Source: Zonotrichia leucophrys gambelii (lineage: Eukaryota; Chordata; Aves; Passeriformes; Passerellidae). From it: a DNA stretch of 64,000 bases. Numbering within the stretch: the stretch's first letter is position 1; every line of letters begins with the position of its first letter. The position numbers were made by a program, and so were the translations under genes. The stretch spans positions 4,921,001-4,985,000 of the forward strand of contig NC_088188.1 in NCBI RefSeq assembly GCF_028769735.1, written 5' to 3'. Positions 23,903 through 37,640 of the stretch are shown here, in pieces. Under the pieces are notes generated by a model. That model was not told the DNA's origin, ran no database searches, and saw only the letters and a program-made list of their open reading frames with translations.

Positions 23903-26900
23903 TTTTTTTTTAAGATCAACACCAGTGAATAAATAAAACAGAGGTCAGTGAAGTGATGGGAGTAAATGTTTCTTAGGGTCCTTTCTGCTGGAGGACCAAT
24001 GTCCTGGACCTGGAGTGGGGCGTGCTGTAGGAGCAGCCTCCACAGGCATGGTGGGTGGGAATGTGGAGCTTTGGGGCACCACCAGCTGCTCCCTCAGGAC
24101 TGAGGATAAAGGTTCTTGCCTGATGCAAATTCCCCATTTCCCTGTGGGAGAGTCTCCCTCTGACTCCTCTCTCCACCCCCACCGCTGCTGCTGCCTCATC
24201 CTTTGCCCAAACTCTGCTTTTAGACAGAATTAGGAGCTTTTGGCATGGAATAACAAACTGGACTCCCCATCAGAAGGGAAATGGGCTTTTGCCAATCCCA
24301 TGTGGGCTGAGCTGTCCATGGGCTCTGGGCTCCAGGGAGGGCCAGCAGGTCAGAGCATGGAGGCAGCTTGGATAAGCCCAGGTGTTTAAGCAGCTTTCCA
24401 TGGGTATTGCTGTGTTCCTGCTCCCCACCCCTGCCTTTCCTCAGCTCTTTTTCTGCTCTGAGCCCACATTCAGCACAAAGTTGGGGTTTTCCCCCTCTTT
24501 TTGGTGGCTTAGTTTCCCACCAGGTGGGTTCAGAGCAGCAGCTCAGGGCAGGGGAGAGGCCAGGAGAGCAAAGGCAGGGGCAGGAGCAGCACAAATGTGT
24601 CAGCTCAGGTTGACTTAAACTGTCCTTGAACTGTGCCTGGGTGAGCCTGACGTGACTTGGAGAGAGGGGAAGTTAAGCTCAGGTATTTATGTCCCCTCCC
24701 AAACACGATTTATGGGAGCTGCTGGTAAACCTGGGGCCAGTTGGCTTTTTTAAACAAACCCACGGGTCATTTTAGTCAATTTTTCTCTTCAGTTTGAGCA
24801 TGGAATGTTGACACTTCCCCCCCCAGTATTTTCCCTTTATATCATATGAATTTATAAATACCGGACAAAGCAGAACATTCTGTATTCCTTGGTTATTTAT
24901 CTCATCCATTCAGATAACAACTGTTCCAGTTATCAAATATTCAGTTGCCATTAGTACTTGGAAATAACTTTTTTTGTATAGATCTGAGTGCGTTAAGTAA
25001 CTGGATTTTTTATGATAAGAGTTAAAGTAAAAGCACTATGAAATGGAATTTAGCATACTACAAATTTTCAAATGCATTCCTAGTTCAGCATGAGCCCCTA
25101 TTAATTCATCACTGGAGAATAGTTTTATTATAGTACTTTTTCCTTATTTAGGATCTTAATGGAAATTTGAAGGCAGTTTTCTAATTTAACAGAATGTTGT
25201 GTCTGCTTCAGAGCTGATGGTACTGTTCTTTTGAAATCTGTGGGTAACTTCTCTGCCTTCCCTGGAAGATTTAAGGTCTGGTGGTGTAAATATGCTATTG
25301 TGAGCAAGACAGTTAAAAGTCATTAATTTCAGAAGTGTAAAATTCCTGTCATTTTGATCTTAAATCTCTGTCTGGCTTTTCCTTTTCCTTGCCATTAACT
25401 TGAGGATGCAACTTATTAATGGTTCCCTCTCCCTGTGCTGGGCTAAATACAGGACAGAATCAGGAAAGGTTAAAGAGCTTCACCATGCAATCATGACATG
25501 ATTATTATATATAATTAGCAAGGCATCCCTGCCATCAGCTGTCTGAATAAGCTGTGTTTTGGGTAGGTCACTGTGCTTTACCATGGGTACATCAGTGGAT
25601 GGATATTTGTACATGAAATCTGAAAAAAAATTAAAAAAAGAAAGGATGTTCTTGGGCTATGTTAATTTACAGAACTGAAGTTGTGGTATGGAAGTCTAAT
25701 GTTGGAATCTGTATTTGTGAAGTCATCAGACAGATATTTTAAGGCTGGGAAAGGATTTCCTGAGGTCATTAGCATTCTTTTCATGTGGCATAAGAGCACT
25801 GTCCAACAGTAATGCAGTAATCCCTCATTTGGAGAACCCTCTAAGGCACAGACTCCAAAACAACGTGCTGGACTTGATGTCTGTGAAAGCCATTTCTCAT
25901 ATTCTTCTCCCAGAGCAAGTACTTTTAAGGGTATTGCCATTCTGATGAGACCACTCCGGCTCCCCACTCAGCTGAATTGCTCTTTAAACTATTAATTTGG
26001 TCAGTCAGTAATTTAATAATTTTCCATATGCAGACAACAGAAGCTGAAAATCAGTTTGATGTGCTGGAACTACTAATCATGTCTTTGAAGAAGTACTCTA
26101 ATAATGTGTGTGCCTAAACCACTTCAGACCTATGTTCCTTCTGCATTTTGAGAGATTATTCCTGAGCTGATACTCATATTTTTTCTATTTTACCCCCTTT
26201 AATTTCCTTATGTTAAATTTCCAAACCTAATTAATACAATTTCTTTCCTGTACATTCACTCCATGATGGCTCAATTAGAGCAGCAGTAGAACTGTGGTTC
26301 AATATTCAGGCCAACTTCATAATTGAAAACACATTTTCTTCTCAAAAGCTGCAGCTGGTTTGGTTCTGCTCATGCAGAAAAGGATATAACCTTGCATAAC
26401 ATAGGAAATGAACGGTTGAGAGAGAAGCCAAATTCAATTTCAGTCAGATATTTTGAGGATAAGTCCATGATCTATGGAAGCAAGGGAATGAAAAGTGTGT
26501 GTATGTGGAAAGCAGCGTGTTCAGCACTCTATTAATCACGGCCAGCCTGGGTGCTGTTGTGTGCCTTGCGTTAGCACTGATGCTCGTAGGGAGGCTGGAG
26601 AGCAGCCAAGCACTCCAGAAGTTAACCTCTTAAAGACCCTGAGCTGCTTTCTGTTGAATAAATGTAATTTTGTGGTCAGAAATAAATGCTTGTGATGTAG
26701 CAGGAGCTTTGAAAACAACAGCGTGGCAAAGCTATTACAAATTGCTCTGTGTTGGGGAAGTCAACAGCATACATCAAAATCCAGCGCTCGTGTTTGGGCC
26801 CACAGCCTCCCTGCTTTCCAATGGAAGTATCATCAAACCCTTCTATTTACCAAAAGTGAATGTTTTTGGCAGTTAATTCTCTTTTAAAGTCCACTTTTCA

Positions 26901-29900
26901 TCTCAGTTCCGTTCCCCAAAGCAGGGAGAGGTCGTGACCCGCTCTTGGGGTAACGGCAGCTCCACAGTGCTTTCATTTCTTTGTTTACAGAAGTGTGTAA
27001 ATGATTATTTATTTATTTTTGGCTGGCTTGATTGCAGTTTAAACAACATCTTTCCTGAGGAAGGTGATTTAAATATACTCCAGCATCTCCCAGGCAGATG
27101 AGCTCTCCCTGCTGAGCACATGGGGTGGCTGCTGCAGGGCCAAAACATCCCCAGGAGAGACACTGACCTGCAGGGGAGGGACAGAACTGCAGAGACTCTC
27201 AAATACAGAGCCTCTCTTATCATATCAATAATATCCTTTTCCTTTATATCAATATTATATCAATAATCCCCTTTTCCTCGCTGGGACAGCTCTGAGCTGT
27301 GGGGATAACAGGCAAAGTCCCAAACCTTACAAATCCCACCAGAGGCAGTGACAGGCACCGTGCTCCTTCCCCAGAGTTCTTGCAGGTTCCTGCAGGCAAG
27401 TTGTACCAAGACAGCAGAGACTACCAGAGTAACTTTGGGGAGGATCAGCCCAAATCCTCTTATTTTTACATAATTGACAAAGTGCTGAAATTCCTGTTGG
27501 CAGCTGGTGGGCTGTCTGTGCCGCTGCCACGCGCTCGGGGGCAACGGGAACAGTGGTGGGAAATTCAGTTTATTCAGGATTCCGACAGGCAGCACTGGTG
27601 CAGCTCACAGGGTCAGGAGTGTCTTCTCATCCTCAGGAGAGAAAAAAAAGAGCTTGAAGTGTGCTGGAAGGAATGGGGATGGGAGGGCTGGGCTGGGTGA
27701 GGTATTCTGCTGAGTCCCTGTTTCTCCAAATACAGAATTATCTCTGTATTTATTACAGAATTACCTCTGTTTATTGCAGGTTTTTATCACTATTTTATTT
27801 TTATTACTATGAGGCTCTATATAAGCTGGTGTCTGGTCTTGCTTTGTCAAAAAAGAGAGGCAAGAGGGTGATTTCAGTACAAAATACCAAGAAAAGGGTG
27901 CATCTTGGTATTTATTGCACAAAAGTGGTTAATGAGCTCCTTACTGAACAGATTTCTCTGACCTAATTTTTTTAAAAATACCTAAACAGAAGTTTGGATC
28001 ATCCATGAGGGAGAGGAGTGATTGTGGGTTCCAGGTCAGAGCCTGCAGGTGCATGGGCAGCTGAGGGCACCACTCACATTTAGCTCCTGCTGCTGGGAAC
28101 CTGGGGGTGATGTGGGGTGGCCCAGGCTGCTCTGTCCTGGCTTTCTCCCCTTCCTCCCTGCCCCATTTCCCAAACACGGCTGGGCTGGCATGGCCAGAGT
28201 TGTTCTCCATCCTTGTGCTCTCCCAGAACCTCGAGGATGAGAACTGGCAAGCTCTGACATCTCCCTCTTTGGTGACAGAACAAATGATTTATTGATTTAT
28301 TCACTAGAAAGATCTCCCTTCAGTTTTGGGGGAAGGATGTGTCCCCTGTTCAGAGGTCACCTCTTTGTTTTACCTTTTTGGCATTAAGAAAATTCACGAC
28401 TGGCCTGTGCTGACTTAAGGAGAGAGGCTGGGATGCAAAATGTAGAATTACAAAGGTAAATAATTATTCATTGTGCAGCCAAATTGGGGCATCCCATATC
28501 TGGTTTCACACAAGGTTTTTGCACCCCTTAAAATTCAGGTACAACACAATTTGACTAATCACTAGCACCCACATTTACTAATTGGAGTAAAATACTGCAA
28601 ATCAACCCTATTTCCACAGAAATAGGATCCAGGGATCCCTGGTTGCTGGAGTTACTGGTTTGTGACACCAGAAAACACTGTGAGGGTTTGAATAAAGTGT
28701 CAGAGGGGCTGAGATGTTGGCAGTGGCTTGGTGTTCAGGAGTATCCTTTATCCTTCCATGAGCAAAGTCCTTATTTCCAGGACCAGGCTGTCTTTTGATT
28801 TGTTTTACTTGAGCATGAAAAACACCAAAGCCTCCAGGAAAATTGTAATGTGTTATTACATCAGAGTGTATAAAATGAACTAATATAGACATGAAAACAA
28901 AGTTAATCCACTTTCCTACTTTAAAGATTGATCAATAAAGAGATTTTTGGTAACATTTGGCACTCTGAGCCCCCCTGTGCCATCCATTCCCGTCAGTGGT
29001 TTTGTGCTGTTCCTGCTGATGTGTGCAGAGATGAGGGACCCGTGCCATGGGGTGTCCTTGCCCCAGCTCTGGTCCCACCTCCTCCCTCGTGCTGAGCCCA
29101 GCAAATGCACAGCGTGAGTCACTTCAGTTTGCCAGCACAATGGAAAATAAATTCTTCCTCTCCTTCCTTAGTTGCTCACCGAGCCACTGAGCTGAATCAC
29201 ACCCCAGCAGGAGGAGGAGGAGGGAGCAGGGCTGCTCCCTGCCTGCCCCACGGATGGGCTGGGAGCTGGGAAAGCTGCTCTGAAAGGCAGAGGGAGGCCA
29301 GGTGGGTTATCCGAGGCTCCAGGAGAGGTCCAGCAGGGACAGCACAGCTGCTGCTCCAAAGGCAGGGTGGCAGACAGGATTTAATCAGAGCTGTGGCTCT
29401 GCTCTCAATATCTGCAGGCACATGTTGGGCTGGCCTGCTTTACTGGGAAGGAAGATCAAAGATTGGAAAAGCAGCAAGAAGCTGTCCTGGGAGAGCATTC
29501 CTCAGGGGATGGCAGCCTTGTTTGTCTGGGAAAATCAGGATTTATCTGGGCATGAAAGGAAAAGGAGGTTTTAAGGGTTCAAGGTTGCAGCTGTTTCACA
29601 GTGGAGGCGGCAGAATTGAAAAGTTGAGGTGTTTGAGTCCTTCCTAAAGCTCTCTGCTTAACTTGAGGTTAAACCAACAAGTTGGTGAGGCAGGCGTGCC
29701 CTTCCCAGGCTCTTTCCTGGTACCTCTGTCCCAACCCAAGCAGCTTTGTTAAACAGATTGGTGTTGGATCCACTGTGAAGTCCTTAATTCTGTTAAAGAA
29801 TTTATAGCCCAGCTAAAATCCACGCCATATGCCTTAAGCAACTGCACAGAAATAAATTCTTTATAATTTTGCTTCAAAACAGTTTTAATTGCAACAAAAC

Positions 29901-32900
29901 TAAAAATAAGAATTTTTACTTTTTCTTTTGTCAGTGGCAAAATGAACTTACAGGCACAGTGAATAAATTTTTATTAATTTGTAAATTACAATGTTATTTT
30001 TATAAATTTATTTATTAATATAGGTATCTCTTGGTATTAAGAAAGGGAAATTAAGCCAACTGTATTTAAAGGCTTCAAAGCAAAACTGATGCTTTAATAT
30101 TCCTGCTATAGCCGCCATTTGATTCCAAGGCAGTTATTCAAGAATACAGCATGGCTTAAAAGAGTGGTGCTTTAATGAGTTGTTCTTGTGCTTTTCCCTT
30201 TGTTTTCATATGGTTCTTCAGTTCTTAATGGTATTTTGGTAACTTGTAGTAATTGAAGACAAATGGAAAAACTTCGTGATGCAAAACAATACGACAGAAG
30301 ACGTGTAAGGGAAAAGGGATGGGTGTCTCCTTAAGGCATCCATTTATTAAAAATCATAACAGAAAAATATCTTCTTTTAAATAATTTATTTTTGCTTGAT
30401 AAATTAGTTCCAGACTGTGTGCAGGACAGTAAAAGACATGTTAAGGTAGTTAACAACAGTGGGAACTAACGTGGAGAGCTATGAGGATAAGTGGAAGAGC
30501 TGGGACTGCAGAATTCATATTTAGCACAGTTGTGTGAATATTTGTGGCACTGAGAGTAAATCACCAGTGCTTTGGTAATGCCAGACAGACACAGAACTGG
30601 GAACCCTCACAAAGGAGCTGTTTTTGGGGTGCTGGGTGCAGCATCCCAGCTGTGCTGGATGATCCAAGAGGAGGAGCACATGTGCCAGTCTCCTGCTCAG
30701 AGATGAGTTCAAGTGCTGATACCCCTCAGTTCAGAGAATTCAAGTGTCAGTGCAGGATGTGCTGGCATCTGGCTTCCAGTCCAGCTTCCTTGCATCCTGT
30801 TCCATCTTTAAATTCAGGAGCAGAGGTGTGCTCCTGTGCACCCTTCAGTCTGACTGCAGCCCATGAGGCAATACCAGGTTCATACAGCCCAGAGCATCCC
30901 AGCCCTGCAAACCCTGTTCAGGAGATTGTGGGGCACTAAACATCACACTTGAGTTAATGCTGAAACCTCCTCCTGCATCAAAACTGACAGATCCCAAACT
31001 AAAGCTACAGGCTTGGCTTCTGTCCTTCTGAGCTTGGCTCGACAGAAAGAGGCAACATTCAGACAAACCTGAGTTCAGCACCTTCCCTGGCCTGGCTGCC
31101 AGATTTGTGGTGCTTCAGTAAATGTGGAGATAAATCCGTGCGGTTCATTGCTGATATTTTGATTTCAGCCAGTGCAGTGGGTGTGAGACTGGGAGCAAGT
31201 ACTCCTGAACTGGGATGTCCATGCTTTTGGGGGATCAAGAGTCAGACAGCACAGGGAGAGTGGGATCAGACCATGGAGATCTTTGTGGCAGGTTGGAGGG
31301 AGATGATTCTGGAGGGGAAGGGGAGACACTCAATCTCTTAGGTACCCTGAGCATCAACTCAGGAGAGCTCTTGACCTGGAAAAACAAGGTGGACAAAGGG
31401 AGGACAGGTCTCAGCCCAGTCTGGCTGCAGCTCCTCCATGGAGCTCTGGTGGTGTTTTAGGGATGAGGAGGAAGATGAAGGCTGTGCTGAGCAGGGAGGA
31501 TTCCTGGTGTCTCAGTTCTGTTATCTCACTGCAGCGCCAGTGGTATTATCAAGACAAATAGGATGCCAAAACTTAAAAGTGAACATATGTTTATGGGGGT
31601 GGTGGGGAATACAGAGGTCACTGTTGTTTCTTTCTGCTCAGAGAAGACATAATGGGGCCTGGTTTAGATAAATTAAGATTTGGAGCTAAGCTCGTGTCAA
31701 GACAACGCGAGTGTAATTATAAGTTGACTTCTTTCAGGGTCCCTGAAGTTTTTAGAGTCAAATAAAAATGTTCAGCAAGAGTTTTATAATGTAGTTCAAC
31801 AGTTTTAATGTGAGCTGATTGCAGCTCAGCCTTGCTGGCTCCTGAAACAATTTTACTTTGATTTGAAAAATTTTCAGTGAACTTCCAAATATTTCCATGT
31901 CATTTCAGTGCTCTGTTTCCTCTCTCTCTGGACTTCATTTATATTTTGCGATTTTTGATGTCTTTTTCCTCTCATATTTCCTTATTTCCTTATGCACTTG
32001 GGTGTTGGCATGCCTAATTATTTTTTTATTCCAGTTAAAGTTGTCACAGTGCTTTTTCTAAATTTTATTTTAAGATGTGAAATAGTTGCAGTGCTCATTT
32101 TTAGTAAAACTTTAAACCAGACAGGTTGATTTATTTTTTTTAACAACTAAAACATAAAACCATATTTCTGCCTAGAGGGATTGTTTGGAATTCTGGTTTT
32201 GAATTTGAGGGTGAAAAAAGGTGTAAAATACCTGTGATTTACAAACTGCTTCCTTTGGAAAGTCTCTGATCTCCTTGCAAGATGTTGTTTCAAATCTGGT
32301 TTATATTTCCATCACTCTATAACTGGTAAGAAGCAAATAAACCATACCTTCTATAATACTTAGAGAGAATAAAAGTACAAATGCTCTTTATTAAAATGTG
32401 GAAAAACTGTAATAGGAAAACAAATCCATCCTGTTATTTCCCAGAAATGGAAGCATTTTAAGTGCTTTGCTTTTCATAAAAGGGGCAAATGAATTTTTCA
32501 AAATACAGTACAGAATCAGTGCTGTAATGCTAATTGTATTTAATAATAGTAATTTAAATTTGGCTGCTCTCTGCCTAGCAGCAGCGAGCGAAAATTGTAT
32601 GTGGGAAACGTTGAAGTCCAGAAGTGTAACATATGGTGTGCTTTGGCCTTCAGAGAGTCTCTGTGCACCCATGAAACAGCTCAACTGCACAAGCGTCCCT
32701 GGTGGTGCCCCTTCCTTCTCACCCCATCCCCGAGCGGTGCCTGACACTCCCCAGCATGGATTTGCACATCCCAGGGCCTCCCTGCCTTTGGCACTTCGTT
32801 CCACAGGCTCATTGCAGCTTCTCCTCGTGTGAAAATGTTCTCTCCCAATTGCTTCTGTTCTCCTTCCCTAATGAGCATCAGTCCATCTGGGATTGCTCAA

Positions 32901-34957
32901 ATGCAGATTATTAAGTGGGTTATTCACAACCATCAATCCCTTGCTCTGTGGCAGGTCAGATGCCCTGGGAGATTCCAGTGCCTTTCTGTGGTCTTTGTTG
33001 ATAAACTCTGAAAGAGCAGCATGGCCAGCTCTTCTTGAGAATTTATATCTGCTCTCCACATCCTCCATCACTTCAACATCTGATGCTCATTTATCACTTT
33101 TCCAATACCCTTTGATAAGCTCTAAATAGGTCAGGTGTCAGTTACACCACACCTCCACCCGTCTCCATAAATTAATGCAGATCCTGGGGGGATGTAAGTG
33201 GAATAAGAATTTGGTTTATTTCTTTAAGTACAGCCTTGCATTGTGGTGCCAGAACTCGTCTCTTCCCAGCCTCTCCCGTATCTCCCAAGATTTCCTCGCT
33301 GCTGCTGCCAAACGCTGCCGTGTCCTTATTTCCCTCCTTGACCCCTCCTCCCCTCCAGGCCTTTTCTTGGCTTATACCTTGTGCATTGTGCTTCTGTGTG
33401 ATTTCTACGATTGTCCTTTGGTTTTGTGGCCTTAATCCTGCCCGTGATGATCCCGACAAGTCCCTTTCCAGCCATGAGCTGATCCGCACCAGCCGCGCGC
33501 TGTCCCGCGCTGCGCTCCCACTCCCTGCTTTATTTCATCATCCCCTCTCCCTTCCCAAATCTTTCCCTTCTCCTCACAGAGGCGTTTCAGGACAAAGCAA
33601 ACACAAGTGGCACCAGGGCTGACCCCACAGCACCCTCCTGCTTTATCTCCCCTCCTCTTCCTCTCCCGGGCACGTGGCGCTTCCCGAGCCCGAGCGCTGG
33701 CAAAGCCCTGGCTTGGTCACACGCTTCCCAGTGCTGCAAATCCCCCTCCTGCAGAATAAAATATCAGATACTTTCCTGAAATACAGATACAGTAAACTCT
33801 GGCCATTGTTTCTGCCTTATCTATGAATCAATAATGTAGAGAAAGAATTCAAGGACGTTTTTCAGACAGGGCCTTCCTTTTTTTAGGCCGCGGTGACGTC
33901 CGCACCTTTAAATGGTTCCATAATATTCACTGCCTTTCAAATACACAGAAGAATTGATATCAGGCCTTTGTATCCGCAGTTCTTCAGATCCTTCCTTGCC
34001 TTTTATTAAAATATGGGAACGATAATCTCCATGCCTTTGGTTTCCTGATTTGGGTAAGCTGCCACAGAGCTGTGTCAGGCTTTCCTGTTTCCCTTTCTGT
34101 CCCTCTGCTTTGGAGTATTAATTCACTGGATCTGATCCTGAGTCACTTTGGTTGTTCATTGTCAATATGAAGCAATAGAAAATCCTCTGCTTTCCACTAC
34201 AATAGGAAAATACATGTTTACAGAAAAAAATTGCTGTGGAATAGGTATTTTATTCTTGGAGCTGTTAAGCTGCCTTTCCTTGTACAATGGAGTTTTAGAT
34301 GAAAATACAGATGTAGGGGGAAAATAATAAAATGATAAAAATAAATTCTTAGATGAGTATTGTGTGTGTTACAGAACACAAGGAGAAGCTGGTCAGAGGA
34401 GCTCAGGAGTGCAGACTGTGCCTGAGCTGTATTAGAAAACTTCTTTGCATGTAGAAGATTCACAGTTATTTAGGGTTAAGTATCACAGGGTGCTCAACAA
34501 GTTCATTTTTCCATCTCCTCACAGGCTTATTGGAAATAATAGAAAAATCTATTTACCACAATAAAGGCAGAGTGGGGCATCAGAAGTGGCCACAGATCTG
34601 TTTGCTGTGCTAGATCTCAATAAGTGGTAAAGGAAAACAGTTGTAGAGGAGAGAATCTGCCTGGCAAGTACCAGGCTTTTTATAAAGATTTAAAGTAAAG
34701 AATCACAACAGGCAGGAGTGGTCATGAAAATATTGATGCTTGTTATTGGGCTGAAAAATGGACTTTTTAGTCAGTACAAATGTAGCAGGAACAGTCTTTT
34801 AAGACTGCTTCTATAGGAGATGTACACAGGAGACATGGGTTCACTTTTTATGTACTTACTAGCTTTACATGAAATTATTAATTTATATTTATAGCTCTGA
34901 GTGTGAGAGTTGTATTGGAACAAGCCTTAAAGCTTCTTTTCTCATCTCCCCTTTTAG

Positions 34958-35059
<102 letters not shown>

Positions 35060-37319
35060 TGAGAAACTAATGGTTCATGTTTGTGTGAATGCTACTGGGC
35101 ATTTTTCCTACCTTTAATAAGGTAAATACAAGCAATGGCTTTGTTCTGGAACTGACAGACTCCTGTATTGTTTCTAATGGAGAGAACTGTAACTGTGGCA
35201 CATTTCAAGATTTCTCATTGCATCTACATGTCAATGTTTCTATTAATCAATTTATATTATGGTACTCTGGGATCCTCAGTATTTTGTTTGTTAGAGGGTT
35301 CAGACAATTTTAACAACAAAAACAAAGCATCTCGAAGCTTCACCAAGAAAAAGCAATATTTGTACTTTGAAAGGATAGAAAAAACTTTTCATCCCCTCCA
35401 AGAAAAACAAAAGAAAAAGCCTTACTGAAAAGTAAATCACTACCAAATTTCAGTTCTCTGCAGTGTAAGTGTGATCATAAATTTTATTCAGAGGCCTTTA
35501 TTGTATGTGTTTTCAACTTCCCTTTTGTTTGGCAAACGAATTTTCTTTGTTTGGCATTTGGTTTCAGTTCATTTCTTTTTACATTTTGGGAGCTGATTTT
35601 TTTTGTTTTCCCCAGTGGTAAATAAATAACTGCCTGAGCAGATTTTTCATTTTGCAGCTGTACCCATAGCTGAGAGGGGGTGAGGAGCCCAAGTCTCCAC
35701 TGCCACATCTTGGCCTGACTGAGCTGTTGGCACATGACTCTGTCTCATTTTATAGTTTTACAAAACATTAACATTATATATATATAATAATCAAAATACC
35801 TCAAGAGGGGTTTTGAGGTGTAATCAATACTTTTAAGGCTTCATAGTACCCTGGTACTGGTTTTACCATTTAAGGAGTGCATTTCATGCATGCTTCAAAT
35901 AAAAATTAAATTTTTAATGTTTTAGTTTAATGATTAACTAGTTGAAAGGTCAGTGTTTTCAGATGCTCAGTGCGAGCTAACAAATGTGGCTTTTTATGCT
36001 GTCCCATTCATAATTGAGCAGTGCCCAGTGTAGGGATGCAGGGACTCACCACGCTCTTCCTGGGCCACAAAAAAATGGAAATGCCTTGGAAATGTTGTTT
36101 TTAGGTTAGTCAGCTGTGGTCTGTGAGTTTTCCTTCACTTATTTCCTGCTCAGACTCTCAGTAACATTGTGCTGAGCACAGAACAGCTCCCTTTGCCCGC
36201 CTCATGCCATGGGAGGAGTGGGTAACTCAGCCTCATTGCTTGACACGAGCAGTGTGGGCCTGGGATGGGCACCCAGAGCTCTGGCTTGCCAAGAAACCCC
36301 TCCATGGAAACTTTCCCAAATATCTGCAGCCTGGGAGTCCAGCATGAGCGCTGGGGAGAGGCACTGCAGCCCCTGCATCTCCACACTAACGCTCCCTGCA
36401 GCTTCCTGCCATAATTTGGTAGGAAGCTGAGTAGGTTTGAGTTGGAACAGTCTGGCTTTTTTCAGGACTGAGAAGTGGTGTCAAACAAGAGCTGTGTGGG
36501 ATCCTTGGTGTGCTCTTGTGCAGAGGCTTCTTGCTGAAGCCTGGCACATCACAGGTGCTGGGATCTGAGCTGCAGATCAGACCGAGCCTTGAGGAGAAGG
36601 CAGGATTTATATCCCACCCACCAGGATTTAGATGAAATGGTGAGGGACTTTGTCAGGATTTCTTTGTAGGAGAAAGAATTTTCTCTTTCATTTGCAAAAT
36701 TTACAGACCTGCTCCCACACCCCACAGCTTCTGTGCTGTCCCGCTGTCCCTGCGCGTGCCTTATGTCACCTGTCACAGAAATATTTCTTTGATATTCCTA
36801 ATATACATAAAATCTTCAGCCTGGCTGACTTGGGAGTGCAGTGGAGTCTGGGGTGAGAAATATCTCCAGATTTTATGCCCATGCTCTTACCTGGAGGTCT
36901 GAGGTAGAAGTAAATTCCAGGTTCTCCAGTCAGTCTCCTGTAGCTGCGTGCACGTAACAAATACTCACAGTTTACAACACACGCTGCAAGGAGAAGGAGA
37001 GCAGCCATTAGGAATGTATGGCACTGCTCTTTGTCACTCTGCTTCATTGTGTTGCCTTTTTTTTTATTCCTTCTCATCCTGTGTAGTCTGCTGGGTTGGG
37101 CAGTGTCCATGGAGGGTTGGGTGGGTATCCATGGAGAGCTCTCCTTTATAAACAGCCATCACTACTCATTTATCACATGTGCTGCTTTGCCTCCGTGTGG
37201 CTTTACATATCTTTTGACCTGTTCATTTGGTATTTCAAATATTTAGGTACACTTTTAGCTCCCCAATGCTGCTGTGTTTTCTTTTTGGTGTGAGAAGGGA
37301 GGATGATGTTTGGGGGAAG

Positions 37320-37640
37320 CTATGCCTGGAATGCTGCAGAGTGGTTATTTAGCATTAAGCATCGCTGTTACATGACAAGGGTGCAATTTTATCAGACTTT
37401 CAATATCCTTTATAGGACCATATAATAATTGCAGCTGAAGTCTAATTCCCAGCAGCCAATTTTATGGTTCTTGAGGAAAGCGTGTATTTCTCTCCTCAGT
37501 AATAATGTGCACACTTTATATAATTAAAAAGGGCTTCTATTTTAATTTTACTATAAAATGATCTGTATTGAAACTCCAGCTACAGTGCTTTATGGATTCA
37601 GGAAAGTTTAATCATTTTCTTTCCTGACCTGACCAGAGTT
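37320..37640. promoter_or_regulatory. Candidate conserved non-coding segment
   Basis: An AT-leaning, complex, non-repetitive stretch with motifs such as GCTGTTACATGACAAGG, CCATATAATAATTGCAGC and CAATTTTATGGTTC. It has the look of slow-evolving intronic sequence, but this is an impression only; no conservation data are available. Confidence 0.2.

Larger units (their letters stand above)
21079..34957 (+). other. CUX1: CUX1 intron 3
   Basis: A 13.9-kb intron with GTAAGA donor and TTTTAG acceptor. It contains a CR1 LINE interrupted by an LTR (about 21.2-21.9 kb), a second + strand CR1 3' end (about 23.8 kb), short direct duplications near 23.6 and 27.2 kb, and a mildly CpG-enriched, CT-rich stretch near 33.4-33.9 kb. 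Between these I see nothing I can name. Longer open frames around 29.1-29.6 kb and 32.4-33.6 kb have no recognisable domain and low-complexity composition. Confidence 0.9.

Noticed and set aside
29105..29647. 180-codon open frame on the + strand
   Set aside because: Gly/Arg/Ser-rich translation of a stop-poor GC-rich stretch, with competing frames on both strands.
32640..32915. Stretch resembling reversed LINE sequence (TTCGTTCCACAGGCTCATTG and similar)
   Set aside because: Some words recall CR1, but no diagnostic CR1 terminus or ordered match was found, so it was not called.
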